From Malania oleifera (lineage: Eukaryota > Streptophyta > Magnoliopsida > Santalales > Ximeniaceae), in contig NC_080421.1 in the NCBI RefSeq assembly GCF_029873635.1, forward strand, positions 41,087,120 through 41,151,119: DNA of 64,000 nucleotides. The letters run 5' to 3'. The position numbers were made by a program, and so were the translations under genes. Shown in pieces: positions 1-11,402 of the stretch; within the stretch, counting starts at the first letter, position 1; each line of letters starts with the position of its first letter. The notes below the pieces were generated by a model. The model was not told where the DNA came from. It saw only the letters and a program-made list of their open reading frames with translations, and did not search any database.

Positions 1-1503
1 CTTGCTAAGCTATATCACTTGAAGGACCAGAAAAGTTCATAATTCACTAGGGTGAGACACTTCTCAGTAAGGATGGAATAAATTATAACAGTGTGTGGTA
101 GATGAGTTTGGTGTACACAAAATATGTTTGTTCGTTAATCAACAACAGCAACTTCTAATACTCTTATATACTATACTCACATATACATAACCAATATTTA
201 TAGCAAAAGTTATCGAATATTGGGGAGATTACACGCCCCTTTGCTCTGATACTGTTTGTAACTTTGCCCTTTTAATTTGGGTGAGGCTACAGCTGACACT
301 TATCAAGGCACTCACCTTACTCAGTAGGCTCTCGGGTGGAGAGTTTTACTTCGCCATAAATATTCATGCATTTATATTCACATATATGTACCCACACACA
401 TTCAACATCAATCGTACATTTCAGTCACATCCACACAGGATACTGCACAGGTTTCACATCCACATAGGATACTACACAAGTTTCATATCCACACGAGATA
501 CTACACAATTTCATCACAATCAACATTCACTGTTACACTTTCCAATGACCTATTCATAGTATATCAGTAAAACAAACTCTTCAGGCCTGCCAATGTTTTA
601 CCCCATTTGTATAAATGACAATATAACGAACTCCTCAGGTCTGCCAATGTTATATTGTGATTTATACTGAGACAATATAACGAACTCCTCAGGCCTGCCA
701 ACGCTATATTGTGATATATATGAATAACCACAAAAAATAATTCATCCAAACATATCATTTTTTTTTCACCACAGTAATCACAACCAATTTATTATGAAGA
801 GTTATTCTCATGTCACATGGTTTGAGTGTTAATCATACTCTTATATACTATAAATAACTAATATACCCCACTCACATTGGTTTTTCCCCAAATATGAATT
901 ATAATCAAAACCATCATTTTCAAATACCTAACCCATTCAAAAAATCATACATATATACACAGGTTTATATACTCAAATTTAACCGATTCAAATTTAATAA
1001 AAATCTAGTATAATTTATTCATCTTACCTATTTTTTCAAAAACGACCCAAAACAAACAAGAAAGTAAAACCCTAGCTTTCCGAAACTCGCCAAGGACGGA
1101 GACCAACAGGCCAAGAGAAGAGAGACATGACCAGCGAGCAAGCACAAACTCTGATTAGGATTAAGAAAGCGAGAGAAACCCGAAAGAAGACCAAATCCTG
1201 AAACCCTAGGTTTTTGAGAGAGAGAGAAAATTTTATAAAAAAAAAATAACCCAACTTCTATTTATAGAGGTGCTGCCCCACACAACACTATCGACGGTTT
1301 CCCTAAAATTGTATATGGTTTGGCCTGTGCTAAACCGCAAAACACTGTTATGTGTTCTCGGTTGTTTGCTCTGTAGGAAAACCGTCGATGGTTTTTCTGA
1401 CTCCCACATAACCGTCGGAAGTTTGGTGCTGGCCAAACCCTTTTTTTTTTTTTTTATTTTCCTTTATTTATTTATTTTTATTTTCTAGGTTCATGTCTCT
1501 ACA
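1..1503 (-). mobile_element. Partial Tekay-like Ty3/Gypsy LTR, minus strand
   Basis: The block around 48-110 (GGTGAGACACTTCTCAGTAA, then CAGTGTGTGG) recurs in the LTRs at 10607, 24108 and 40034, so this is an LTR of the same broad group. On the minus strand the LTR begins TGTAGAGACATG at 1503 and runs left; its far end should lie a few hundred bases before the window. A purine-rich tract and a GGACGAAATT signature follow at 1504-1535, as expected where a Tekay-type internal region meets the 3' LTR. It is therefore read as a 3' LTR whose coding body is missing. A CT/GA-rich leader (about 1070-1230) and AT-rich stretches are seen. No coding capacity. Family assignment rests on shared motifs only. 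Confidence 0.7.
575..715. repeat. 54-bp tandem repeat, about 2.6 copies, inside LTR
   Basis: The core CTCCTCAGGCCTGCCAA recurs at 578, 632 and 686, spaced exactly 54 bp, with ATATAACGAA before it in the last two copies. It is a local tandem expansion within the LTR. No coding meaning is apparent. Confidence 0.8.
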
Positions 1504-1640
1504 ATCTCCCCCTCTTATATAAATTTCGTCCTCGAAATTCGCTAACCAATCATTTTTCACGAACTTAGAAGTTTATTAACTAACCACATTTCACACATTT
1601 CAATCTAATCTAACATGTGAACAATTGCATGACCTAGAAT
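1504..1640 (-). other. Polypurine tract and pol-distal remnant of the LTR element
   Basis: Read on the minus strand this is TAAGAGGGGGAGAT directly before the LTR start, preceded by GAGGACGAAATTTAT. The same arrangement precedes the 3' LTR of Gypsy-A at 31725-31756. It primes plus-strand DNA synthesis in LTR retrotransposons. No chromodomain or integrase reading frame survives to its right. Confidence 0.65.
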
Positions 1641-1699
1641 TAAATGAAACTATTGCTTATCCCAAACATAAACACGTTACCTGTGCCTCTAGCAATATC

Positions 1700-3784
1700 C
1701 ACTTTAGTCGGGGTAAGTGTGCAGACACGCGCAGGGCTGCATGACAATACAAAGTGCAAAAGGAATGAAGACAATGTCTATATTGTGTTGTAAATGCATC
1801 TAAGTTTTGGGTCAGTAATATTTTAATATGGTCTGTAATAACTGCATTTGCATGCATGATAAGGATGAATGCTCAAGAACATAGATGGACCTTAGGGATC
1901 ATCCTTTGGTCGACTTTCGGTCAACTGATGCCAGATTTTTGGGACTAATTAAGAAGCTCAAAAACCTTAGACTGACAATAAGACCCAAATTATTGCATGA
2001 AAAAGACCCCTATGACTTAGAAATAAGAAGTATGTGAGAAAGGGTGACTTTAAATAGAAATATGGACTTAATTGCACGAAGTTAGTGTCTTCGGTCGACC
2101 GAACCTCCCAAGGGTCAAAAGTTTGACCATTTGGTCGACCGTCCTTAAAATGAACATCAAAGCCCTAGTCAACTGAGCTAGCACATGGGGAAATCCCAAC
2201 GCCCTGGTCAACCGAACATAGAAAATTGGCCTGGTCGACCTGAACATCCAAATTCGGTCAAATGAACTTAGCCTGGTCGACCGAACCTCTCAGGTTGGTC
2301 AATTTTTACCAAGGTTAAATTGAGTTTTTTTTTAATTAAACTCAATTAATCTTTTTCCAAAATACCCAGCATGTCCCCAACGACTATAATTTCGGCCAAG
2401 TCTATAAATACAAGTTCATTTGCTCAAATCAGGCATAAATTAGCATTTTGATTAGGCAAATTTCTCTCTAAGATTTTTATACTCTTATTGCTTACATAGT
2501 CCCAAATTTCAAGCACATTTTACATACTTTCATTCATTTGTGTTTGCTTGATTATTTCAAAAAGAGAGCATCATTGTCACTCTCCTTAATTTGAAAATCA
2601 ATTGCAACTTGAAGGGAGTTTAGATATTCATTATTGGGCATATTCATATATCATCTCTTGGCATATACTCTCACATAAACATACATATTTGAAAAACCCT
2701 TCTGAGAGTTTGCTATTGTTATTGTTCCCATATTATTTGATATAGATAAATATTGATTGGGAAAATCTCATCCTTGCTTTTGATTCTTAGCATCTTTATT
2801 GCAAGAGTCAAAACCTTGCATATCATTCTTTTGATAAAACCTTTGCAAGCTTAAACCCTAATATCCATTGTGCTTGATTTTTGATAAAATATTTTTATTG
2901 GATATTTTCTTAGGGTTTTGAAGTCCCTTTGAAAATACTATATTGAACTAAGGGTCTCGCTCTCACATATATACATACACACATTATTGAGAGTTGACAC
3001 ATAGATTTACAAGGTCACACTTGAGCATAAATCTTTATCATTTGTGAGAGAATATTTTGGGTTGTAATTGTTGTACACATCTGCTTGTATTAGAAGAATT
3101 TATTTTTACGTAAATTGTTCATATTTGTTGTATTCCCGACGTATGATCGGAAAAGGGAGACTAGCCATGTGAATAGTCCCGGATTGACTTTGACCCAATT
3201 AGGAAAGTTAGGTGCACCATCCTATAAGGTGTTGTATTAGGTGCCGCTCCACCCGTTAAGCAAGCTATAGTGGAATCCTCTTACTTTTGAGTTTGAGACA
3301 GGGATGTAGGCATTGTTGGTCGAACCCCGATAACATTTCTTATGCGTGATCTTAATTTCCACCATTTAAATTCCAGTACTTGAATAATTATATTTTATTG
3401 TGTATGATCATGAATTACTGAGCCTGCTATACATGTTTTGAATTTTGCTCAATTATTTGTTTGGTGAATTGCATATTTTTAGTATTTATTACACATATGT
3501 TATAGTTTATCGTGGTATATTTTAATTATCATTAGTATTACGTATTTTTAGTATTTCAGTTTATACTATATGTTTATATTTTTTATTAGGTATTGCAGTA
3601 TTTATTTTTAAGTATTTTTGTATCATATTATTATGTATTTTTGTGTGGGTATGTCCCTAATACAAAAAAAATAAAAATAAAAGGTTAGTGGCGACTCCAA
3701 ATTATAATTTTTTTTTTCTAATTGTCACACTTATTTTATTTTCCATGCCTCCATAGGGCAATCCGCTTCTGGGACGTTGCGACA
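1700..3784 (+). mobile_element. LTR-like block with GTCGACC palindromes and Ogre/Tat-like 3' end
   Basis: Upstream half: many GGTCGACCGAA-type motifs (1905-2300), then a TATA box at 2403. The middle (CCATCCTATAAGGTG at about 3218; AGGGATGTAGG and ACCCCGATAAC near 3303-3335) matches the neighbouring LTR at 5535-5850, so the two are related. The last 100 bases instead carry GGTTAGTGGCGACTCC and end GGGACGTTGCGACA at 3784, the signature seen in reverse at the edge of the Ogre/Tat-like LTR (16391-16540). The block may be a chimera of two LTR types or a family sharing both. The left boundary is not resolved; 1640-1700 is transitional. Confidence 0.5.
1905..2411 (+). promoter_or_regulatory. Palindrome array followed by LTR TATA box
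   Basis: At least eight variants of TTCGGTCGACCGAA occur between 1905 and 2300 (for example TCGGTCGACCGAACC at 2092 and GGTCGACCGAACC at 2275). TATAAATA follows at 2403-2410, about 100 bases after the last copy. This is the expected U3 promoter arrangement. Whether the palindromes bind a factor is inference. Confidence 0.5.
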
Positions 3785-3985
3785 CATCTCAGTTCATTCA
3801 TATCTCTGACCCTGATGGTTGCTTTCCAACACTGCTTCCTTACCTCAGTTCGTCAGCAACTCCTTCCAAACTGTCAAAGAAAATTTATCATACAAGTATA
3901 GTTTATTCAATTGCACCCCATCCCCTGATAGAGACTCACTGCGAGGCCTAATCCCATGTCTAAATACCTCTAGCAACCAAGTTTA
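3785..3985. other. Unassigned 201-bp spacer between two LTR blocks
   Basis: No repeat structure, LTR signature or convincing reading frame was recognised. A short plus-strand open frame (3819-4034) runs into the next LTR and has no recognisable domain. Confidence 0.4.
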
Positions 3986-4329
3986 TGTTGACTTTTTGAG
4001 TCTGATCCTTATTTTGATGCTGACAAAGCACTAGTATCTTATGTGTGTATTTAGTGCTTGAACATGTCATAATTCAACACACACATAAGGAAAAATGAGA
4101 AAATAACAAAATCCATGAGGAACTGAAAGACTACTTCACCTGGTGTATGACATGACAAAGTAAAGAGCAAAGAGCTAAAGAAATTTGTGTATTTGAATTG
4201 TAATTGCATTTAAGATATCATGCATGGCGTGGGTAAAAGCTCAAATAGAGACCATATACTGACCCTAGGGAACCAAAGCTTTTATAGAAAATCTTTTTGA
4301 CAAATTAGAAGGACAAAACAAGACTTAAA

Positions 4330-4791
4330 TTTTGATTTCATCTGAGCTTAGTTGATCAACCCATAAGTGACTTATTTAGCTCAGTCGATTGGCCATTAGT
4401 CAAGCGGTTTTTTTATTAAACCTTACTCAGTCGACCGATGGCCAAGAAATTTTGAAATTCCTCTTAGGCTAGTTGACCGACACTTTGCTCAGTCAACCCA
4501 AGTTCTTTATTTGGCCATATTTCAGTGCTCAACCGACAATAGAAGTGAGTGCAAAATGTGCTTAGTCGACTGACCTTCAGTGCTCAGCCAACTGTCCTAA
4601 TGCGACAGCTGACCGACTATCGAACATTTGAAATCGCCCTTGATCAGTCAATTGACAGCTTGCTCAGTTGAACGAAGCTCTTAGGATTAGCCTGTTTTTC
4701 CAATGCTAAACATCATTATCTTTCAATTAAACATTTATAAAAATGACGAGTGTGTCCGTAACAGTCATATTTTGTGGGAACTCTATATATA
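4330..4791 (+). promoter_or_regulatory. Palindrome array and TATA box of the Copia LTR
   Basis: Degenerate copies of TCAGTCGACCGA occur at about 4380, 4427, 4461, 4490, 4563, 4610, 4646 and 4668. TATATATAG follows at 4784-4792. This is the same layout as at 1905-2411, but the motif copies are more decayed. Confidence 0.5.
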
Positions 4792-5514
4792 GCTCATTCC
4801 AAAGTATAATTAAATACTTTTGATTAACTTGAAATACTCTCTAAATTTATTGTCCTATTGCTGCTTATACTCACACATACACAAGCATACACTTATACTC
4901 TTTCATTTATTCCTTTGAAAAATCATCTTAGAAAGAGTTTATAAATTCATTCTCTTCAATTTTCATATTAATCATAACTTGAAGATTGAGTGAATACATT
5001 CTTGTGGGCATATTATATTCACTTCAAAGCTGATACTCTCTCATATTCATTCATATTTTGAAAATCATTTTTAGAGAGTAAGCTTGAGTTTTTCCCATAT
5101 TATTTCTTTGATAAATATTACTTGGGAAAACTATCTACAACTTGTGAATCTTTGCATCCTCATTGCAAAATTCAAAAGCTTGTTTTTGTGCTTATTGTAA
5201 AAATACTTTTGTGAAGCTAACCTTCATTATCTTTTATAGTTTATTGCTGAAAATTATTTTTGTGGAGATAATATTATTTGAGGTTTAGATCTTTGAAAAG
5301 CACTCATTGATTTTTATATATTTGAATCAAAGATAATTTTTACCATCATCTCTCACATTTCTTGATAAACATATTTTTGAGAGATAAAATCCATATACTC
5401 TGCTGAGTATTAACTCTCATCATACAAGAGTGCATTTGAGTTTCAACTTGTACATCCCTGCTTATTTTAGAAGTAATTTATTTGTACAAAATTGTTATCT
5501 TTGTATTCCTGACG

Positions 5515-5790
5515 TGTGATCGTCGGAAGAGGAGGCACCATCCTATAAGGTGTGGGTTTTGGCTCCACCCATAAAGTGTAGCTGGGTTTTGGATCCACCC
5601 GGTAAGTGTAGCAGGGGTATTCCTTGCCCCGTAAGGAGAGGTTGTACTGGTTGTGGCTTAGCCCTATAATTGAGTTGAGGTGACTCCACCTCGTAAAGAG
5701 TACTGATTGTGGCTCAGCCTTGTAATTTGAGTTGGTGTATTCCTCACCCTGTAAGGAGAGGTTGTAATCGGCGTCGCTCTGCCCCTCTTA
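5515..5790. repeat. Degenerate tandem repeats in the Copia LTR (long period 120 bp)
   Basis: CCGTAAGGAGAGGTTGTA at 5629 recurs as CTGTAAGGAGAGGTTGTA at 5749, exactly 120 bp on. Shorter units of CCACCC(A/G)TAAAGTGTAG lie between 5560 and 5610. The related LTR at 3215-3265 has only one short version, so the array expanded in this copy. Confidence 0.6.
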
Positions 5791-6078
5791 CTTGTTAGCT
5801 TGAGGCAGGGATGTAGGTAGGATTGGCCAAACCCTGATAACAAATAACTGTGTTATTCCTTTTCCTATACTCTTTACATTTAGTATTTGTATGTTTATAT
5901 TTAATTTGTTGTGAATGGTATATCTATTTTAAATATTTGCATACTTGTTTATTTGTGGGAATTGGAATCTTTTTAAAAAGACCCTAGGTTGAGTAATACT
6001 GAATGTGATTTTATTTTGACCTAAGAAGTTTTAAATTTTCAATTCACTCCCCTTCTTGGGAATAAACCATTCCTGTCA

Positions 6079-6097
6079 ATTCGTTTCAGAGCCTCGT
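6079..6097 (+). other. Degenerate primer binding site (initiator-Met tRNA type)
   Basis: ATTCGTTTCAGAGCCTCG lies directly after the LTR. It corresponds to the common ATTGGTATCAGAGCC context with substitutions in the GGTAT core. It would have primed minus-strand synthesis. Confidence 0.55.
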
Positions 6098-6117
6098 TGC
6101 AAAAATTTTAACTACTT

Positions 6118-7246
6118 ATGCTAAAGATCGCAAGGGCTCTTAGTGGTGTATCTCCATTCAGTGAGGGTATGTCAGTTACTAGGTCTTTGTTATTTTTTGG
6201 TGACAATTTCACCACCTGGAAACTTAGGATGAGCATTTTTATAAAATCTATGGACAGGAGGGTTCAGAAAATGATACTAAAGGAAGTTGTGCGCAAATAA
6301 ATGAAAATGATTTTTAATTTGATTAGTCATAATGTCATGGATATTTTATACTGTGCTTTAGAGTTTAATGTCTTTCATGAGATCATGGGATGCTCTAGTG
6401 CTAATGAAATATGGGAAGAGCTCGAAAAGATATATGGAGAGACCTAGGAAAAAGAAATCGCCACTCCAGAAGCACCAAGCTTAGATGATCAGGTAGTGGC
6501 AAATCATGGGCAAGTAGCATTAGTAGTCAAAGAGGTATATGATTCTAACTCTACCTCTATTGATGATTCCTGTGCTAAATGTTGCTATACATCATATGTT
6601 GAATCATCTATTGAATATAATGATAATACTGCTGATGTTGCATGCAATGATTCATGTGGTGGTTATTGTGTTAAATTTTTTGATGAATCATGCAATGAGT
6701 TTAAGGATGAAAGCATGCTTTTTAACAAAGAACTAGAAAAAGCATAGTTTAAAATGCATAAGCTTCAAGTTAGGGTGTCTAAGCAGAAAATGATCTAGAA
6801 AAATGGAAAATAAAAGGTTGGCAATACAATTAGACAATTTAAAGGAATACCATGCCATCTAGGAAAAGAGAAAATTTAAGAAGGTTCTCAAATTCACTTG
6901 CTTGGAAGGAAAAATGGAAAATAATTCTAAGGTTGCAAGTGAGAAGATTTATTCAAATAAACCCTTAGGCGTCAAGTGAAATAAATTTTTCAAAAAGGTT
7001 TCGTTTTTGAGACTCCACAGTCATACAAATTTTCATGCCTCATCTTGCAAAAATAGGGTAAGTAAGCACAATATTTCACGTATATACAAAACTTGTTTAG
7101 ACTGTAAAAGGAAAAAGCACATTCTATGTAAATGTCCATCTAGGAGTGCCAGAGGCTTAGATAAGAAAATGATGTGGGTAATCAGGAAAGCAAACCTCGT
7201 AGGAAAAAAGGAAGAATGGGTTAATAGAAATTACCTAATTAGTTAA
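6118..7246 (+). pseudogene. Copia gag remnant (SIRE-like)
   Basis: The capsid-like start has LLFFGDNFTTWKLRM followed by SMDRRVQ and, in the same frame, SSANEIWEELEKIYGE, the plant Copia gag pattern (F-G-NY-WK-RM, then A-E-W--L---YEG). In-frame stops are TAA at 6298-6300 and TAG at 6445-6447. The frame continues open from 6448 to 6744 in an acidic, asparagine-rich stretch. A frameshift then precedes 7007-7246, which has a zinc-knuckle-like CLDCKRKKHILCKC and the downstream MWVIRKANL often seen after it. Protease, integrase, RT and RNase H are absent. The fragment is non-functional. It belongs with the LTR at 3986-6078. Confidence 0.7.
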
Positions 7247-7929
7247 TTCTTCCTTAGTTCTTAGGCTTAGGGGTAGTGATGACTAAGAAGCTTAGAAAGT
7301 GATCCGTGCCTAAAATGTCAAATCTTAGTATAATGCTAAGAACATCAAATTATCAAGCCAATATAAAAAAAATTCAAGTAATGTATCCAATCTAAACTTA
7401 AGGCATCTACAACATACTGATTGATTGAAATATGAAATTTTGGCAAAAGCATACTCTAGAAAATCAGCTTCCAAATGGACAACGATTCTCAATTCGTAAA
7501 ATAATTCTTAATACTTAACTCACACTTAAATATGAATATTCAAAGTTAAGCATACTCTGTCCATTGCTTAAGTTTGAGCTCTAGGGAATCAATCTCATAT
7601 TATATCTTCTTTATTCCTAAACTCATTTTTTAATACAAAAGCCTTAATCAAAATTTAGTCATCACTCAGATCATAAGCACTAATTTATTAAGTGCATATA
7701 TAAAGACATCCTCCAGTAATCAAAGTTAGAGACATTCACTAGGGATTCAAGCTATTCATCAAGTCATAATAAAATAATCCCTATATGCTTATTCTTTAAA
7801 GTTCTCTAATTTTGGTTCACCATCTCCTCCATAAGAAATCTTTACCAACCATCGATCATATCAGGTATAGATTCATCCAGTCTTTGGATCATATCCATGT
7901 TCTAAATTCTAATCACATCTGAAGGATAC
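7247..7929. other. Unassigned AT-rich stretch
   Basis: The sequence downstream of the Copia gag has no frame with a recognisable domain and no repeats. It is probably decayed retrotransposon sequence, but I cannot place it. Confidence 0.4.
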
Positions 7930-8942
7930 ATTCCTATTGTGGTTGCAAGCCCGAGTGGTCTGGCTGCTGTGCAGCAGAGGGAGTCCGAGGCTCGCTGCTA
8001 ATTTCTACTGGTGGCTGCTTTGTTCGTGTTTGTGAGAATTGGCTATGGAGCTCTCAGGTGGCTCGTGGAGTGGCCTCTCGGCTGGAGCTGTTGGAGTGAC
8101 CTCTCGGGTGGCTGCCTGTGTTCAATTGTAGAGGGGCGGCACTGGCTGGAAGTGTTGGTGTGGTGATGGCCTCAAGCTCGGCTGTTGTAGGAGCTTCTGG
8201 GGAGCAGAAGGTTGATGGCAGGTTACGGTGTTGCTACTATGGAGGGAGGCTCGAGAGACAGGGAGAGGCAGAGCTAAGGAAGAACAGGGGAAGAAGGAAT
8301 TGCAGGGGAAGAGAGAAGAGAGTTTGAGGGAGAGAAAGTAGGGACGAAGAGAGAAAAACAAAGAGGGATAAGGAGAGAATCGATAAGAGAGCGAGGGAGA
8401 GAATGAAAGGAGTAAGGAAGAAGATGGTGCGCAGGGCACCCCCATAAAAGAAGAGAGGAGAAGAATAAATAAGGATGGGGGAGTGAAACCCTACATCCCA
8501 GCGCTAGATCCACGACCCGACCCGGCCATGCAAGGCAGGGTCACATCAACCACTTTAATATTTTTTTTTTCTTCTTTTCTTCTCATTTTTGTTCTCTATA
8601 AACATGGTCCATTTTTGAATCTCCCGGAGCCCATTTCTTCTGAAGCTCAAAATACAGAAGTTGTAGATAATCTTCTCATCTTTCTTCAAAAATTTGATTC
8701 GTCTCCATCAGAGCTCGAACGGGAAAGTTATGTGTGATTTAAGAACTGGTGCCGATTTTGACTCCCGAGAATTTTCTTGCGATAAAAAATTTTCCAAAAA
8801 TTCATAAATTGTTCAATAAAACTCATAAATTATAAATAAGGCACTTTGTTAAAATACTGAGAGTAATTAGACATTTAATTAAAAATAGAAGCCTTAATAT
8901 CCAGATTAAGATGTCTAATTACACAGTTTTAACTCGTAATCA
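7930..8942 (-). mobile_element. Truncated or solo LTR, same family as 11606-13211
   Basis: From the run ending CCCTACATCCCAGCG (about 8490) to ACTCGTAATCA at 8942 it parallels 12650-13211: the same order of GAAGCTCAAAATACAGAAG, AAAAATTCATAAATT, AAAATACTGAGAGTAATTA and a closing TAATCA. The left part is a GA-rich leader (8195-8470). The left edge was not defined by a terminal repeat, so the block is truncated or diverged. Orientation is inferred from the GA-rich leader lying left of U3, as in the minus-strand LTRs. Long open frames at 8118-8445 on both strands are low-complexity and not genes. Confidence 0.55.
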
Positions 8943-10010
8943 TCAAGCATACGAGGTCCAAACTAAGCGTGGTCAGTCTCGACACGTCCATCACATCGAA
9001 CTGGACATGCCAGATATAAAAGTTCCGAAAAACTCCATGCCAATTAAAAATTATGTGCTTAAAGGCGAACTTACTACACTTAGTTCATTTTTAAGCACTC
9101 AGGTGTCCAAATCAAGCATACGAGGTCCAAACCTAGCGTGGTCAGTCCCGACACATCTGTCACATTGAACTAGACATGTCAAATCTGATGGTCCCCAAAA
9201 ACTCCTCTCTGAAATCTTTTTCCCTAGTTAGAAGTAAAGTTAGAATAAAAACAAACTACTTAGTAAACTTAATTCATTTTCAGCACTCAAGTGTCCAAAT
9301 CGGGCATATAAGATCCAAACCAAGCGTGGTCAATCCCAATACATCTGTCACATTGAACTGGACATGCCAAATCTGACGGTCCCCAAAAACTTCATTCCAA
9401 TTGAAAATTATACACTTAGAGACGAACTTAGTACACTTTGTTGAATTTAACCACCCATGTGTCCAATTCGGGCATTCGAGGTCCAAACTGAGTTTGGTTA
9501 GTCTCGGCACGTCCGTCACATCGAACTGGATGTGTCAAATTTGATGGTCCCCATAAAATCTAAGCCAATTGAAAATTATATGCTTAAAGATGAACTTAGT
9601 ATACTTAGTTTATTTTTAAGCACTTAGGTGTCCAAATCGGGCATAGAGGGTCCAAATCGAGTGTGGTAAGTCCCAACATGTCCATCACATTGAACTGGAC
9701 ATGTCGAATCTGATGGTCCACAAAAACTCCATGTCAATTGAAAATTATACGCTTAAAGGAGAACTTATTACACTTAGTTCATTTTTAAGCACTCAGGTGT
9801 CCAAATCGGGCATACTAGGTCCAAACTGAGTGTGATCAGTCCCGACATGTCCGTCACATCAAACTGGATGTACCAGATCTAATAGTCCCCAAAAACTCCT
9901 CCCCGAGATCTTTTTCCCTACTTAAAAGTAAAGTCATAATACAAACAAACTACTCAGTAAACTTAGTTTACAATTCGGTCATACGAGGTCCGAACCGGGT
10001 AGGCTGACTT
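8943..10010. repeat. Tandem array, period about 170 bp, six to seven copies
   Basis: The landmark GAGGTCCAAAC(T/C)AAGCGTGGTCAG recurs near 8955, 9129, 9309, 9478, 9647, 9818 and 9986, spacings 168-180. Each unit also holds ACATGCCAGATCTGA-like and GTCCCCAAAAACTCC blocks and a TTAGTTCATTTTTAAGCACTCA block. Units differ by many substitutions, so the array is old. It sits between an LTR end (8942) and CACTA sequence (10060 on), and could be internal to the CACTA element or a separate satellite. Confidence 0.8.
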
Positions 10011-10059
10011 TTGAAAGATCAAATTTAGTTATTTTACAATTGTATCATTTTCTTCCACT

Positions 10060-10606
10060 ATGTCTGATTGTCTGATCATTTTTCTATCAAATCATATTTA
10101 ATTATAGTATATATATATATATGTTCAAATATTGTATACTAATTTCTTGTATAATTATAATTTTGTAGGGATTGCAGCTGTCAGACCATTATGACAATGA
10201 CAGGCACTACAGTCGGGTTGATGCACTATAGCTTTAATTTTGACTTTTCTTGTATTCTGGACTTTCTGAACATAATTATTATTTTTTTAGTTTGAATTTG
10301 TATTTGTATATATGTATTTGAATTTTGAATAATTTATGAATGTTTTAGTTATTCTTGTTTAATTTTATGTACGCTAAAATGTAATAACAAGTTTCTACAA
10401 GAATTTTCAAAAAAAAAAAAAATATTTCAAAGTATTAGTGACGGTTCACAAAACCGTTACTAATAATAGCAGGATAAACTTTTAGTGACGGTTTATTAAT
10501 CGTCACTAAAAGTCTAAAACCATCACTATAGAATCACCATTTTTTGTGTTCAATTCCGTCACAAAAGGCACAATATTAGTAACGGTTTTATAATCGTTAC
10601 TAATAG
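10060..10606. mobile_element. Outer CACTA element, segment left of the LTR insertion
   Basis: Subterminal repeats TTAGTGACGGTTT and their inverse AACCGTCACTAA (with TTAGTAACGG variants) fill 10425-10606. The AT-rich stretch before them (10255-10425) aligns with 16025-16255 of the smaller CACTA. The element continues at 50920 and ends at 51203. No left terminus (CACTACAAGAAAA) was found in the window. A short stretch at 10169-10229 after a TTTTGTAGG acceptor-like site reads as an exon tail ending in TAG, possibly the last exon of a lost transposase; this is speculative. Confidence 0.65.
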
Positions 10607-11232
10607 TGTAACACCCTAATTTTTCAACCATTTATATATATATATATATATATAACCATACAACTCTAATACCATAATATCATCATCAAAGTCAATGCAG
10701 CGGAAAACATAATACTTCTATTCCTTATGTACAATACCAGAGTTCTAGAGTCTCCACCTAAGTACATATAACTCCCAAAAAAAATCCAACTGATATCCCA
10801 AGGATTATACAACATATCCCCACTCCCAAAAATAAATACACATACTCTGAACTATAGGAATTACGTCACCTTAATCTCGGAGCTCGCTCTGCCTGACTAC
10901 TTGAATTTCTTGAAATGTTTAAAATCTTTGGGGTGAGACATCTCTTAGTAAGTGGGAATAATTATTATCAGTGTGTGGCAAATGAGTTTTAGTTTATCAT
11001 AACACATCCTTATAAACATTAATTTAATAGCGAAATCATGAAAACTGTACTCATATTCATATAAATGTATATACAATTGCATCCATATATTTTTCTTGAA
11101 AATATGATCACGCTCAGTAAATATTTCTATGTACAAATAACATATCTATCAACATATAATCATATGAGTCTATCATGTCTGTAATGAGGAACCTATTCAT
11201 ATCACCATCATGTAATAATCTCATATGACCGA
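10607..11232 (-). mobile_element. Tekay-like solo LTR, segment 1 of 3
   Basis: It starts TGTAACACCC at 10607; the same LTR ends GTGATCGTTACA at 50919. The flanking 5-bp duplication is AATAG (10602-10606 and 50920-50924), a perfect match. It carries the GGTGAGACATCTCT and CAGTGTGTGGCAAATGAG landmarks (10932-10989) shared with the LTRs at 1, 24108 and 40034. No internal coding region lies between its parts other than later insertions, so it is a solo LTR of about 2.7 kb, left by recombination between two LTRs. Orientation follows from the TGTAAC end matching Gypsy-B's plus-strand left end. Confidence 0.85.
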
Positions 11233-11390
11233 TATTAGAGATACATATACACTTTCTATTTTTCATTTATTGTGTATTTATTATAGAGCAGATATTTAGG
11301 AATAATTTGGGATCATTGACTCATGTATAAATATACCCTTGTATCGTTGAATAACAGAATATAGAAAAATCTCCTTATTCAATTTTAACA
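11233..11390 (+). repeat. Copia-1 5' LTR (158 bp)
   Basis: It begins TATTAGAGATAC and ends CAATTTTAACA. The 5' end is TA rather than the usual TG, and the 3' LTR shares this. TATAAATATACC lies at about 11328. Confidence 0.85.
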
Positions 11391-11402
11391 TGGTATCAGA
11401 GT
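11391..11402 (+). other. Copia-1 primer binding site
   Basis: TGGTATCAGAGT directly abuts the 5' LTR and is complementary to the 3' end of plant initiator-Met tRNA except for the last base. Confidence 0.85.

Larger units (their letters stand above)
3986..6078 (+). mobile_element. Copia-type LTR (SIRE-like), 5' LTR of a decayed element
   Basis: It starts TGTTGAC at 3986 and ends TTCCTGTCA at 6078, followed by a degenerate initiator-Met primer site and then a Copia gag, so it is a 5' LTR of about 2.1 kb. U3 carries a GTCGAC-type palindrome array (4330-4690) and a TATA box at 4783. The U5 side includes the plant-Copia-like AGGGATGTAGGTAGG and the tail TCAATTCACTCCCCTTCTTGGG. No matching 3' LTR was found downstream, so the element is truncated. 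The family label comes from the gag and the LTR tail and is moderately secure. Confidence 0.65.

Noticed and set aside
241..255. Minus-strand TATCAGAGC-like word as a primer binding site bounding an LTR
   Set aside because: It lies inside an LTR that continues on both sides. A similar internal word (TGGTATCAGAGC at 33637) is also inside Gypsy-A's LTR.
8118..8513. Open frames on both strands as small genes
   Set aside because: They come from GA/CT-rich LTR leader sequence and have no domain.
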